NCBI GenBank assembly: GCA_019614645.1
Contig: JABWDB010000014.1
Location: 6,608,501 to 6,672,500, forward strand
Source: Stratiolaelaps scimitus
Taxonomy: Eukaryota; Arthropoda; Arachnida; Mesostigmata; Laelapidae
Direction: 5' to 3'
Length of the DNA: 64,000 nt
Shown here one piece after another: positions 1-13,145 of this stretch. Under the pieces are notes generated by a model, which saw nothing but the letters and a program-made list of their open reading frames with translations, was not told the origin of the DNA and made no database searches. Numbering within the stretch: the stretch's first letter is position 1; each line of letters begins with the position of its first letter. The position numbers and the translations under genes are program-made.

Positions 1-3000
1 ACCCATTCGGGTATTTTGGAAAAGGCAGAATCGGGCCGGGCAGGGCCAGCAGGAATAGCCGAGCAGTTCAGTGAGAAAGAGCATCACATCGTGCAGATCA
101 CCCTGACAGTAGTTGAAGGGTTGTAGCATCGCCTTTCGTTCCCCTCATGCGTTCATCACTCAGCGCATGCATGTATGCGCGTTCTGCGTCCCGGATCACA
201 CTGGCCTGACCAGTCTCGGCCAGCCGGTGTACGGTAAAGGCAGATGGACCGCGGGTCAAACAGTTGCCCAGAGCATAGTTCGCAGCCGCTGGACGCCGTT
301 ACCTGCATCACAGCTTCTCCTCTCCGACCCATCTCCAACCACCCTGTGGAATGGCTATATCAGGAGTGGCGCTGCTGATGCTTGTGGTGTTGCTGGCGAT
401 GATCGCGGTGGTGGTGGCGGCGGTGGCGGCGGCGGCGGCTTGGCCCGCGCTGCGCTACAGCGGCTTGCCAGAATCTCCGAGGCGACCACGAGTAGAGTCG
501 ATGGGCAGAGCAAATTGGACGAAGCGAGCGTTTGGAGGGCGGACGGGCTGTGTCTCGATGGGTCCACCATATGAAGCCATCGGTGACCGTAGAGTGTGTT
601 AAAGGCGTTGGCGGGCACGCCGACAACTTGTGGGGGCATTTTGCCAGAAGCACATGACGATGCGTGATATGATGAAGGGAATATCATTAGGGGACGCCAT
701 ACTGGGGGAAGGTCCCCAATTTGTTCCCTCGAAACTTTGTTTCCTTGTATCTACCAACTGGCCTCGTGCACGAGTGTCCTCGTAAAGCCCCTTGCTCCGC
801 GAGACGCCTGGTCATACGTCTCACCATCCGCCACCAATATGGTCAGCTTCGATAGGGGGAGGAGCAGTTCGAAGCCACTGGGCCTTCTCGCAGCAGCAGT
901 ATGCGTGCCTGTGGGTGTGTATCTGCCGGAAGCGTCGAATAATATTCGCTCAATCACCCCTTTGCTTTACCCGTCCTGCTACGCGGTCGACTGGTTGAGA
1001 TTAGAGAGCGCTCGTTCAACATTGCTGCCTCCTGCTCCTATGTCCTTCACCCTTTTATATGCGAGTCGGCGTGGGCGAAGCGTTGCTTTACTCCGCTGAC
1101 GACTCGCTCAACACAACGTCCAGCCGGCGAGCTGGCACTATCCGGTCGTATGCCTGTTTCAGGAACCAGCCGCCACTTGGCTCCCGCGCCAGCCGTCGCA
1201 CTCATCCAGGTTCACTTCAGCCCGTGATTCTCTACCTCTCTTTCTCTACAACTTCTCCACCATCCCTCTCTCCCTCGTCTCTATTCTCATATATACAACC
1301 CTCATAGCTAGTAGTGCCTTGGCCCCGAGCCTCAGACCTCTCGGCCAGTCAGCGAGGTTCATGTCGCAACAGCCCGATGTGACTCTTCCTTGTGGAAATC
1401 CTCTTTGGAGCTGGCTCACTCCTGAGCTACCCACGCATGGCAGAGAGCGAGAGAGAGAGAGAGAGAACGATCGGGCCCGGGTTATCGTCTCTCCCTGGCG
1501 AGTCGCCGGTCGCCCGCCTGCCAGGCATCGTCGTCCGCGTCGCCTTTGCTTGTCTGTCTGTGAATGCGCTGGCGGTCTAGCGAGGCAGCTAGCAGAATGG
1601 CCACCATCACTTTTCTAGACAGGCTTTGGTTGGCGCAAGCAGCGGTGGAGGTCTGGCGGTCGGTCGGTCGGGCGATACGCGACTCTGCGCGCCTAGCTGC
1701 CTTTGAATTGACGGAGACTATAGATAGTCGAACAGTGAGGGACGGGATCGATCACGGGGGGGGGGGGCTCGACATATGGCTGAAAAAATCGCACGGAAGA
1801 GCGCAGAGGGGTTCCAGCTGGAATGGGCTATGACATATCTAGACACATTTGCTACTGGAGGTTGGCCCACGACATACAAATATACAGACAGAGAAGAGAA
1901 GCTGGTGGGAGCAAAAGAGAGCGAGAAGATCTATTCATCATCCGTCCATCTAAGACTAACAACCACAGCAACGAGGATCCGTGCCGGCCTGACGGATCAA
2001 GGACGCGTGCGAGAATACAGAGACAGGACAATCATTTGGGACCTTACAGAGAGCCATGATCGCTATCCATCGAGAGAGGAAGAGAGAAATTGCCAGCGTG
2101 TGACGACTATCTCGTTCCAATTCTCAGACAAACAGCCCCACACCTACGCCCCGTTCTTCTCAACCAGCCCTCACCTAGTGCCGGGTTTGCCCATCGTCAA
2201 TTTTCGCTTTTTCCTTTTTGTCACCGCATGTTGGTGATTCTAGTGAAGTTGTCGTCGGCTAGACAATCTGCAGTCTACCAGTGGCCGGTTACTTCGACCT
2301 AGGTCCGTGGATAAGGGCGGCCGGAATGGCTTCTTCCAGGTATGGTAGGATGAGAGGAGAGAGAGAGAGAGGTTTGGTTTCTTGAATGAATCAATGAAAC
2401 GCCGGAAGCCCGTTTTCCGGCGAATCGTCGCCGCTTACGACGGATAGCTGACAGCCGTAGTGACCCGATAGGAACGAGGACACACAGCATTTACCCACGC
2501 GATGTACGCCTCCCGATGGCGAGCTCTGCCCGGCGAGCAGCCAATGAAAAGGACGAATGTGGACTAGATCGGGAGCTAGGGTTTCATAGCCCCTTGTGGC
2601 GCCGTATGATTTTTTTCATAGTTCGTATGATTCCGAGAACGGAATTCTATAATACGTCTTCTGGGGGCCAGATAGATCCGAAGAGGTGGGGTGGCCGTGG
2701 GGAGACTTACGTTAGCATGGCAGTGGAATACGAAAAAGCGATCTGAATAGAACCGTTATGGAACGGCAGAAAGGCTACTTCTGCTATCGGCTGTGGCACC
2801 ACCGCTAGCTTTACGTATGTCATTCTATTGCGAATAAGGTATATAAATTAGAAACAGAGAGAGAAAGAGAGAGAGATATGGATAGATAACTTGATAGATA
2901 AATATAGCCTGATTGTTTCGTCTGGCTGCTTTGTTTGCGAAAATGCCACCCGCCCCTAGAATATGATAAAAGCCGAACGGGCGGTTGGGAGAATGCCGGT

Positions 3001-4970
3001 GTAGCTTCACTTTACGTCATCCGTCGCATCACAATCGTTCTGGTGATTGATGCTTCCCAGAAGAGAAAGAGAGAGATCTGCCACCGTCTTTCGTTGTATT
3101 CCAATATCGTGGCGAAGGTGTACAACGATCGGTAGACAGGCCTGCTGTTTCCTAATGTTTTGTACATTCGATTCATGCTGTGCATGCGTCCGTGACGTCT
3201 GGCTATCCTTTATCGCGACTACTGCTCTGGCGCTAGATCGAGTTAGCTGTGCCGGTGATTAATGACTTCAACACAGAATTCTGCTGATTAGCAGGAAGTC
3301 GATGAGCAGAATGTTGAAGCAGGCAATCGAACGACGAAAATCGACGTCCCATTAAAATTCCCTCTAGTAAAATACCAACAGAGGTCCAACTACGTAATCG
3401 GTTAAGGGGATTCGTGCAGTTTGCCACGAGTCGACGCGACCTGACCCAAATGGTTGACGCAAACGTCCAATCAGTAATGGGATAATAACAATTTCAATGG
3501 TTTCTCGCGTACGGACGTGCGTTGCCTGCGCTGTGGGCTCGCGTTTAGAGACTAGAGAATAAAGTGAAAATTGCCGCGAATCTGTTCCGCGGGACGCGTA
3601 GACATGGAGAAACGCGCTCGGGGCTGCCGTTCGCCCCGGTCGCATTTGTAGCTCATGGTCCCCCTGGGAGGACCTGCAGATGACCCTATGAACGGGTTGG
3701 CAAAGAAGAAAATTGCCCACAACAAAGGTGTTTGATAAAGGTCCCACCGGCTTTCTGTTGTTTTTCCTACGAAAGCTTTCTCTAGCGGTCCGGCGCTGGC
3801 GATAAAATGCGAATCTAGTTCCCGTAGCTTTCTGCAGGGGCTGCTTTTAGAAGTCTTGGAAGAACGAGACCGCGTCTCCAACGTTCACAGTAACATCAAG
3901 ACTGTGAATCAAGCGATCATTGATTGCTTAGATCGGCACAAGGCGGATGATTGCAGTTAAGCGGCGAGTTGTTTAACAACAATATGACACAATTACACTT
4001 GGCTCATATTGTTCATTCATCAGTTCTTTGTGTACAAATTGCCAAATATCTCGGATAGAATAGCATAATCGTAATAATTACCGCCCCCCCCCTATCGCGT
4101 TTGACATTGAAGCTTTAACAACGTTGCCCTTGCAATGGCGTTCAGCTTAGCTATACGTACGGGCGCAATTTTCCTCTGAGATGAATTGAAAACTTTTTTC
4201 AATCGTTACATTGTTCCAGGGAATACTTGTTGTCCATAATGTTTGCGATACTTGTCGAACTTTGCCATCGGCGACTGAACCTTGCTTGACACCGGCGAAG
4301 TCAATTTGTGCTGGTGGGATGCATAAACAAGAGAACTTACCCTTAGAGATTGCATTGACGATCGACACCGTATCCCGCACCGGAGCTTGTGACTCGTTGA
4401 GGGAGACGTGATAGTGAAATTTTTGTTCCGAACAACAACTAACGCTAACCTGGGAATCAAAGCTAGCTAACCTATAATAAATACATATATCGCTTCAACA
4501 TGAGCTTTTTTCGATTAGTTCGATTCGCGTCGCTAACTTCACAATGATCCTAGATCTTGGTATCACTTAGGGCCGAGAACGATTTGACGACGATGAGAAG
4601 TGCCGGTGGCGGCACGCCGCAAAGCCAATGGCTAAGATTAATATTGTTATCAACGTTGCTCACCGTTGCTCACATATACCATCGGCGGAATGAACAAAAA
4701 GTACTGACAGATCACCTCTTGAGGCAGGCTCTGTATCCGAATATGCATAGAAAGTGAAAATTGAGCAGATTTTTTTGGCCAAAACGCCGGAACGATAGGA
4801 AACATAGTCTATGCCGTGACCGAGCCGCTATTCCAACTGCAGCCGAAAAGCCCGGCCTACTCCGGATGAACTGCGACTGCCCTCTGCATCGGCTCGATTT
4901 CGGGTTACGAGCTACGCTGATCACGCTGTTGTCCACGGCATCCCTTCGCGAGACAGACAGTGATTGTCAT
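1..4970. other. Gene-free stretch, no recognisable coding sequence
   Basis: I see no gene or transposon relic here. The open frames are short, overlap on both strands and match no family I know. Low-complexity blocks include a GGT/GGC run at about 405-440, GA runs at about 1443-1466 and 2352-2371, twelve consecutive G at 1756-1767 and a GA-rich block at about 2854-2877. The first 2.5 kb is GC-rich and the part after about 2.6 kb is more AT-rich. Undetected exons or regulatory DNA of a gene outside the window remain possible. Confidence 0.6.
405..440. repeat. GGT/GGC trinucleotide run
   Basis: Interrupted (GGY)n tract. It creates spurious polyglycine, polyalanine and polyproline frames on the two strands and should not be taken as coding. 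Confidence 0.8.
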
Positions 4971-4973
4971 TTA

Positions 4974-5066
4974 CAGGTTCGAGTCCCGTGTCATGACATA
5001 TAAGAGAACTTAAGCATTGTAAAAACTGCAGTTCCTTTAATAAACCAACAAAGCTTTACCTTTACA
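4974..5066 (+). mobile_element. tRNA-derived SINE, copy A (5' truncated)
   Basis: It begins at a near-consensus pol III B box (GGTTCGAGTCCC at 4977-4988). The body is shared with copies at 14.4, 40.9, 55.2 and 59.9 kb: a GACATATAAGAG block, ACTTAAGCATTGTAAAAACT, TGCAGTTCC, an embedded AATAAA and the end AAGCTTTACCTTTAC. From the B box onward it is nearly identical to the copy at 59894-60018. The tRNA-like 5' part with the A box is missing or unrecognisable, so this is a truncated, probably silent insertion. Confidence 0.75.
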
Positions 5067-5069
5067 TCC

Positions 5070-5760
5070 TCCTACAGATCGTTGAGAGCGACGTTGTTTC
5101 GAATGCATCGTTGACCGCTGCAATTTTTGTTATCTCGAACGAATTGCCTGTCAATGCACAATCAACAGTTAGCAACATGCTCGAAATGCGGAGGGGAAAC
5201 TCAGCTCTGCGACGACTCGGGTGAGGCCAGTGTATGCTGGTAAGTGCGTGTACATGGACTCGAATCGCGCTACGCGAGAGGAGGTGGGCATATAGATTGA
5301 CAGGTGCCACAAATCATCAGCGTCGTCAGTCTTGGACACTTTTTCTATTTTGAATACGAAGAAGATCTCTCGCAGCTCTAACGTTTCCAGCGTAGAGTTC
5401 TCCGTTAGACCGCGCTTGCGTGTAAAGGAGACAATCAAACTCGTTTTAGCTGTTTCTGAGATTTTCCGCACTACAGGAGATATATATATATATATACACA
5501 TGCTTCCCAGTTCGGACATGATGCGGTTGGACAGGATAATGGATTGTGTTCCGTGACACTTTCGCTCTCTGGCTGAGAGAGCCTAGTTTGTGTCATTGAT
5601 TTCTGGGAAATTTACTGTTTCCACACAAGGTAAACGTTTGCATGTGTAACTGGAAATCATGCCTACCTGCAGTCCTGTGTAAATCGGCATATTTTTGTTG
5701 TTAGTGCAATGGAATCACAATTCAAAGTCTGGCAAGAGGGATCGTTATTGTTTTGGACAT
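5070..5760. other. Gene-free spacer with a short AT run
   Basis: No recognisable gene. It holds an AT dinucleotide run at about 5480-5496 and a short imperfect hairpin (CTCTC...GAGAG arms) near 5562-5583. Reading frames on both strands are short and unrelated to known families. Confidence 0.5.
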
Positions 5761-5764
5761 ATTC

Positions 5765-6128
5765 AACTCTTAATATAGTGCGTTATCCTCCTGTGGCCGT
5801 GACAATGGCTATCAGTCGATGATCGGAGGCCTCAGTGGGCGACGGAAATGATGTGATCTGCAACTTTTGCCCACTCTTTCATAATAGCAGCGTTCAGGGA
5901 TTTCAGGACGGTGTATTTTTTGCAGGCACATCGGATTTCAAAATGCCCCGCACAGAGAACTCCAGCGGGTTGAGCTTGAGCTAGTGTGGGGACCATTATC
6001 CTGAACGACTGAATCTGGCCTTGTTTCAGCTGAGCCACCTCTACGTTAGTGAGCAGGCGCGGTTGAAAAGTCCACGGCCTTGTTCCCGATATAGGCGTTT
6101 GTTCTACCGCAACTATTGCCCTCGCCAC
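5765..6128 (-). pseudogene. Decayed mariner/Tc1-type transposase fragment
   Basis: Read on the minus strand, three frames together give the C-terminal half of a DDE/D transposase of the IS630-Tc1-mariner superfamily. The motif QDNGPHT around the second catalytic Asp lies at about 5983-6003. LNPLEFSVRGILKS follows at about 5930-5975 and corresponds to the family's P-D-L-N-P-L-D region, with Glu where Asp is usual. AIMKEWAKVADHI follows at about 5845-5890. The frame changes between these blocks. Only about 12 codons separate the second and third catalytic positions, where the family has 34-37, so an internal deletion of roughly 70 bp is inferred. No N-terminal helix-turn-helix or terminal inverted repeats were found. 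It is an old inactive remnant. The superfamily is fairly sure; the exact lineage is not. Confidence 0.65.
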
Positions 6129-6248
6129 TGAACAACGGCGTTAGTAGCTTCGCTGCCATTCCGCCAGAAGAAAGAGATGCGGTTTAGTTGTATCGTACCT
6201 CCTTTATTACTTTTTATTCCTTTTATTTTCGTTGTAAAGATCGTGAGA

Positions 6249-6249
<1 letters not shown>

Positions 6250-6335
<86 letters not shown>
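6250..6335. repeat. (CTG)n trinucleotide repeat, about 28 units
   Basis: An uninterrupted CTG tract (CAG on the minus strand). It would encode polyGln on the minus strand in a frame open from 6468 to 6223, or polyLeu, polyAla or polyCys in the other readings. No splice-site or homology evidence shows that it lies in an exon. The length and purity suggest a polymorphic microsatellite. Confidence 0.9.
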
Positions 6336-6337
<2 letters not shown>

Positions 6338-9300
6338 TCGCCATTTCTGTGCGGATCGCAGCGCAGTATCACTTGACCACTGCCCTCTGAGATTTTCGCC
6401 GTCAGTCTCGTGCGCGCAGACAATTGTCTGCTACTCCGTTGAGGTTTGTACCGCAGCCAGTATCTCACTGCTTTAAAGTTCTCGGCTGAGGTTGCAGCCG
6501 GTCCTGCGGGATGGCGATGGTAGCGATACCGTCTATCTCGTTCTATCCGCTCAGAGTCTGATACACGAACAGATTATCCACTCCGAGATGTCTCAGGCTG
6601 TTGACTATCGCAGATGTCTGCTTGTCAGCCAGATTGAGAGTTACACCGGCTATCCACTCAGTTTCCACCGCGAACGTACTGAACAACATTCAACATCCGA
6701 CGATTTCTCAGTTTCAGAGCACTGCTATTCCATGCGTGTGTCACGCGTTGGTCTACGCACTTTGTATTCATATGCGGGACAATCGGAACTGGTGGAGAAC
6801 GTGTGAAATGCATATGTACATAAATATGTATATATATATATATATATAACAATGCTCTTGTTATGCAAATATATAAAAGAATTTTCCCAGCAGAAATACA
6901 CGAAGCTACATATATATGCTCACAATGTATGTTCAATACGAGCGGTGCGAGTTGGATATACATCCATTGTTGTGACTCAAAAGTACATTATTAGCTATGT
7001 AACTGGCACTGAGGAAAGTGATACATTACAGTTAGCTTGATTTGGCTCACTATTTAGTGAGTAAACAGTGTCAAAGAATTGACAACAAATGATACAATCT
7101 ATCCAGCGATGAAATGAATAGTTACGTTCACATCATTCGTAATCTATATCGCGCGAAACTCGAACGCCGAAAGATGTCCCCTGCTTTTGATTACACAGAT
7201 AATGTACTTTGAAGAAATGTCATCATCTCGAGAATAACAGCTGGGGTCGCTCTATGATTGCGAATTGCCAGCGGGGTTACCGCATAATTGCTACTCGTTG
7301 AAATAAATATATAAACTTGCAAACTGGTTGATACCCCCGAGAATAACGAGAGTGTTTGACGACATCGAAGCGCAAATGACTTGCTTCGGCGTCGACCTGA
7401 AGTTCTACTCTAGTAGGCAAGCCTTTCGAACTGACTAGGGCCATGCTATTGACCAGCGCTCTCTGCCCGCAAGCACAAGCTAAACAGAGTCTGATCACCG
7501 ACACTATCTGTCATAGCCGCCAGTTCTCGCTCTCCATCCACATACCCTTTCATTGTATTGTAATTGTTTATGTAACAGAACCGACGTCAAGACTCGAGTT
7601 ACACCATACGAAGTTAGCCCGATACACGTAGCCGATGCCGTAAAGTGCTGCTAGTGCTGCCTCAAAGGCACTGCTGCGATCAGCGGTACCGCGTTCACTA
7701 TCTGGCCACAACACCACGAAGGCTCAGGACAAAGGCCGCTCATCTCTGCTCTACGCGGCGGCGGCCGCCGCTGCCGCCGCCGCCACCGCACAAGTAGCAG
7801 CAGCAGCACCCGCACGAGTAGAGATCGGTAACTGAGATCGATTTTCTATTTCTGCCCGGGCATCTTCTTGTTCGAGTTATTCCTTCCACCTGCTTAGTTT
7901 GTGTTCGTTGAAGTCGTCCGTCGCGGTCGGCGCCCGTAGCGGCGGCAGCAGCAGCGGTGATCAACGATCAACTTTTAGCCGGGTAAGGGTAGCCGGTGGG
8001 CGCGAAACAATGAAGCACCAGTAGGAAACTCTACGACTACTTTCGTTCTCCAGGGCGTCCTTTCCCGGCAGAAACAAACGGCCCGGTTGATGCACGAGGT
8101 ACAAAGCGAGGCGGTGTTCGAGAGAGTGGTAGCGTGGGCGGGCGAGGCGGTTGGCGTGGGCGGGGGGGGGGGTCTCAGAGGAACGGAACGAGCCAGGCTA
8201 TGGGGGCCGGAAAGAGAATAGAAACTAGGCTGAACAGGCAGCCTATGCATCTGAGCCTGACACTTCGTCAAAACTTTGGACGTTTCTTCTAAGTGTGCGT
8301 AAACTAACGAACGCGCCTACATACACACACACACACACACACTGACCTGGAAAGATGCAAGCACACTCACTGTTCGAGCCCCGCGGCTCCTTTGTGCTGC
8401 CTGCCGGCCCGCGAAGCGCCCGGCAAGCAACCGACCCATCACACTGTTCTTAGAACGCGTGCATGTAGAATAAATAGTCGTGGAGTCGCGCCGACCAATG
8501 GTCGTCGACCGCGCCGGAGGATCACTTTATCACTACTGCCATATTTTACTTATTCACTTAATCATTTAGTTATCTATATATTTATCGATTTTTTATTTTT
8601 TTCCTTCTATTGTTTTGCTGTCCTCATTGCGTTGTTAAGCGGCGTTCGAACGTGTGGATGTGTCCACATATCGCTGTTCGTGTATACTTAGGCTAGCGAA
8701 GAGCACAACGAGGCTGATCATCGTGGCCGACGATGGCGCAGCAATTACGTGGAAATCGAGTGAAAGTGGAGAAGGGGGACGATCTCAGCATTACGCTACC
8801 TCTGAATATAAAAGCTTGTGTATATATATATATACCAGTGAAATTTCACGGGGACAAACACGTCTGTGTGGCGAGCTAATGGCAAAATAGGTACATACGC
8901 TCGTTATAGATTATTACCACAAGTGACTTGTTGTACACTTACTTTATTTCCCGACACGCTCACGCTGGGTGTCTTCGAATCGAGCAGCTACACTTCGCAG
9001 ATCGCGAACGATGGCCGTTGTTCTTATCGTCGACGTTCGTCTCCTTTCCATTGCGGAGTACCGCTAACAGCGGCTTGGACGCTTGAACGTCCGCCGATAT
9101 AGCCAACGACAGAAGATTGACACACGTGTGGCCATACGATTTAAATCATATTGTTATATGTATTGTAGCACGCTAGACAGCTATGAGATGTTTAGCTTCG
9201 GTGCTAAATTACTCAGCGAGGCGTGTTTCATCCACGCGAATTCTATCTATGTATAGGTCATCGACAGCGTTTGATATGCTCACCAAACACGTGAGCATAG

Positions 9301-10056
9301 CCGCATAGACGTGCATACACAGTGTCATGATTCTGTCCATGTATCATATTGACAGAAAGACGGAATCTACAGCGCAGTGTCTTAGCGGAAGAAAAAGCAA
9401 GCAGCATCCTATGACCTCGGCCGGCGGAAACGGCCGCCACAATCGACCATACAATCGATGCGGGAGAAGGACTCCCAGCGTATTGCTATCAATATCGAGA
9501 TTTTTGCGATAGGCCTTGCGGGACATTCATATGTTTGCATCAGGCCTCTGTCGGTGCTGGTCGCCACTTGACCACGTGACGAATGGCGGCTGTTTATTTA
9601 TTGGCACGATTCAACTCAAACATCTAACTTCAATCCTAAGAGACGCGGGCTATGCATCATTCAGTCAAGTCGTGAGGCAAAAATTATGATGTACTTTATA
9701 GACATATTGTTGGGTGGATTGTCGCGTGACTACTTCAAACGCAGATCCACCTGTGGTAGATGCACTGTGTCAACAGAAAGAGAGAACAATTTCAAAGTCC
9801 GCCTCACTCAGACGTGTTGGAAAATCAAAGGTAAGCCGTATTGAGCATGCAAGATATGAGGTTATTTTATCTTATAATTTAACAGAATTAGCATTAATGT
9901 TTGAGACTATAATTTACTCCCTATTTAGACTCATATTATTGTTATTATAATTAGTACTGTTATTATATTATGCTGTGATAATGAATTTGCTCAAGGCGGT
10001 TACTCGCATTACGATAATTGTTATTGTCATAATTGTTTACTGTTATTAGTATCATG

Positions 10057-10082
<26 letters not shown>
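10057..10082. repeat. (TA)n microsatellite
   Basis: Pure TA dinucleotide run of about 26 bp in an AT-rich neighbourhood. Confidence 0.9.
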
Positions 10083-10087
<5 letters not shown>

Positions 10088-13084
10088 ACAAACAGCAGTA
10101 CAAAAATTGCACAAACATGATATATCTGACCCGCTCCACTATTTGTTACTCACGGTGTGCCGTACTGCTGCGCATAAGCGCCAAATCCCTCCTCAAACGG
10201 TCTCCCGTTGAAGGCAGAGTTAAGTTCGGGCGGCGAAGAGTTGACACAAACGTTTCATAATTACAGCTCGTCCCCTCACTTCCTCATCCCATGATCCACA
10301 TCGATTGTGTAATTATACGAGGGCCAGCCAGATGACGATAGAGGAATGGGTCCTGGCCGATCTCCCGCCGGCAGAACCGTAAGCCAGCGGCCGGAGGGGG
10401 TGCCGGGGGGGAGCCGGGGGGTGCCCGAGAAAGGAGAGTAGGGCTAGAGCCCTTCAAGGCCACACCAACATGACGCGTTTATCTAATACGTTGGTCCGCT
10501 CGATCGGGCCCTAGTCAGCCCGTTCGCCGATGGCCTGTGGCCGTCGTACGCTGACTCGCAGTGCAATATATCTGACGTGAGTCAGCCGAACTCCACCAGT
10601 CCTGGGTTCCGTGTCTTGTGCCTGCTTCGCATATACGGTTTGTGTGTCCTCAACAATGAGCTCGTTCGCTCGCTCGCTCTCTCTCTGTTCGTATATCTCA
10701 TTGAACTCCGACGTCTCTATCATAGTCGCGCGCCGTTTCGGGGACACATATATGTACTGCCTTTGTAGATGGCCAGGGGACACGCTGCCGGTCGTCAGCC
10801 CGTGCAAGACCGACACTCTTTTGCCGGAGGGAACAGCATTATTCATGTTGAATTGGTTGTTATTATGAAGAAGCGCTTGCTCAATGCATTGTATAATACA
10901 ATACGGCGTATTCATTCATTGTTATTACGAATTTATTCTGGAGTCTGGCGACGGAAGCAGGAAATGGCCGAAAACCAATATAAGTAATACATCGTACAAT
11001 ACTAATATACAGCTTTTATTATGAAATATGGATATGTCATTTTGCGGGGCGCGAAGCTACGACCTCTGCATTTCCATAACCAGAGAAAGATAGAGAGAGA
11101 GAGGGACTCAGTGACGACATATCGAACAAGAAATAATAGAACTAGATTGCCTCATCAGAGACTCGACTCTGACTATGTTGTGCAGCTGATATGGACCTGT
11201 GACAAATGATCATGATGATTGGCACAAACAGCAGCAGCTGCAGCTGCAACAACAAAAACAAGTTGTTAAGGGATTGAATGAGATTTATTATAGAAAGAAA
11301 TTATATCGTAGTGCTATTTCTGCTGCTACTACTATAACTGCTGCTGCTGCTCATTGATGCCGTTGCGACAAGCATGAGTGTAGTCAGTTAAAATAGATCG
11401 ACCGGGTAGACGAAAACACTTCTTCCTCAGAGAACGTTCACAGTTGACAAGATTCCCGAGCAAAGCGATTCCCATTAGGCAAGGCGTCGATCAGTCCGAT
11501 GCTATCGCGAATTTGATATGCCGTTCTGTGTGCTGGTCCGGACTCTATTTCAAGTTAGGCCTGATTCTCGAGTGCAGCTTTCCTACTTATGAGCATCGGC
11601 CCGATTTCCATTAGGCTATTGTCGTCTACAGAACGTTGGTCGCACAAAGAGCGCCCCCCCCGCCCTCTCTCTCTGCCTTTCATAGACAGTAATGACTCCG
11701 CAGTCGTGAACTCGGCAGCATCTCTTCCGGGCCTCTTCTCTCACAGAGTCACAACGAGCAAAGTCCACTAAGCGTGTGCATGCGCGTCGCCACTGTTGAT
11801 CGTGCAAACTTTCCTGAAATGCGGAATCCTTCGGGTGCCCTCACAAGCAGCACCACAACCACTTCTATTGCTGTTACTACTCTACTAGTAGGTATAAGTG
11901 TTTCAGCAGACATATTTATTGTGCTATTAACTCCGAAGTCCACCTGGCTGAGTTTCTCCGTCCTCCTCGAGAGGCTGAACAAATCCTCGACGGGATATAG
12001 CATGTAAGCTAAGTCAGCCTACGGCCTCGTTCCTGTTGAAAAGTTCGCTCGAGAAGGCAGGTTAAATCCTTCGCTTCGCCAATGACGTCCTGGCTTCGCC
12101 AGCCAGCTAGCGGTTCGAGCCGCGTCCGCGTGCATCAATAATAACGTACACATCCGTGCGAAGTCAGTCGTGTCGCTGAGCATCCATATATAGGAGCTAA
12201 ACATATATGCATATATAGGCTTCCTGAGTAGAGCGCTCACACAGCCCCAACGACGCTTGCTACCTTTCGTTCTCGAGAGCTCACATGGCTCTCAGCTACG
12301 TCTGCTAGGCGAGCGTCAAAGGCCACGAAATAGAGGAAGACATACAGAGTGAGCGGGGTGGGAGCTAGCCCAGCCATGAATGACGTCTTCGCCAAAGCCA
12401 TCGTTGGGAGCGAGTGGGAGCATCGCCTTACATCATACATAGCCCGCGACATTTCAAAACTCCATGCGGTTCGCTCCATTGAGCTGTGAACAGGACGGGC
12501 GCGACGGGGGTGTTGGAATCGAGCGGCCGGACACAATAGGCCGAATAGGAACGTGATTATGTTTTGTGTTTCTGTGTGTGGAGGGCATCTGTGCAACGAT
12601 GATGCTGCTGCTGCTGCTAATGGAACTTAGGACATACTCGTTGTTCGATTACATTGCATTGGGCGACGGTAGACAAAAATACATCCTGACACAATAGAAT
12701 ACATCCTGATATATTCGGAGCATCGATGACTCGCTAACAATGGCCAACTCGTCGACTCCTCTCCGTGATGGAAATCGATGAGCATCTCCGATGAAGGCCT
12801 CCGCGAGCCTTCGCTTTTTGGACGCGAAGTCTCTCTCCATTGTCAGCTACACAGTTCGCACCTCTCAAATGTGTCGTTGGAGACTTTCAACAAATTTTAA
12901 AATAATGAAGACAGGCGCCGCGTGACTTCCTCAGCTGAGGAGCTTCGGGCGGACATTTGGACACTACTGAAATGATCACCGGAGTTTAACATCGAAGTCC
13001 TTCGGGCAGTTCATTTTCACGGGGGGGGGGGGGGCTATTATTAGATTGCATTATGTAGAAGAACTCTAGTTTTTGTTCTTTAAA

Positions 13085-13145
13085 GGTTTGCGGCTCAATA
13101 GTCATTGTAAGTTGTTGCAAGTTCGATCCTTCCTGCACCCACAGT
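13085..13145 (+). mobile_element. Possible tRNA-derived (SINE) head
   Basis: It contains GGCTCAATAG, like a pol III A box, followed about 25 bp later by AAGTTCGATCC, a good B box. A similar arrangement (GGCTCAAAGC then GAGTTCGATTC) appears on the minus strand near 56590-56640. No cloverleaf can be folded convincingly, so a SINE head or tRNA pseudogene is likelier than a functional tRNA. Confidence 0.3.

Noticed and set aside
1776..2237. 153-codon open frame on the plus strand
   Set aside because: Lacks any domain, overlaps other frames of similar length, and contains stretches derived from GA-rich sequence.
8365..8390. B-box-like GTTCGAGCCCC as a tRNA gene
   Set aside because: No A box at the right distance and no T-stem pairing.
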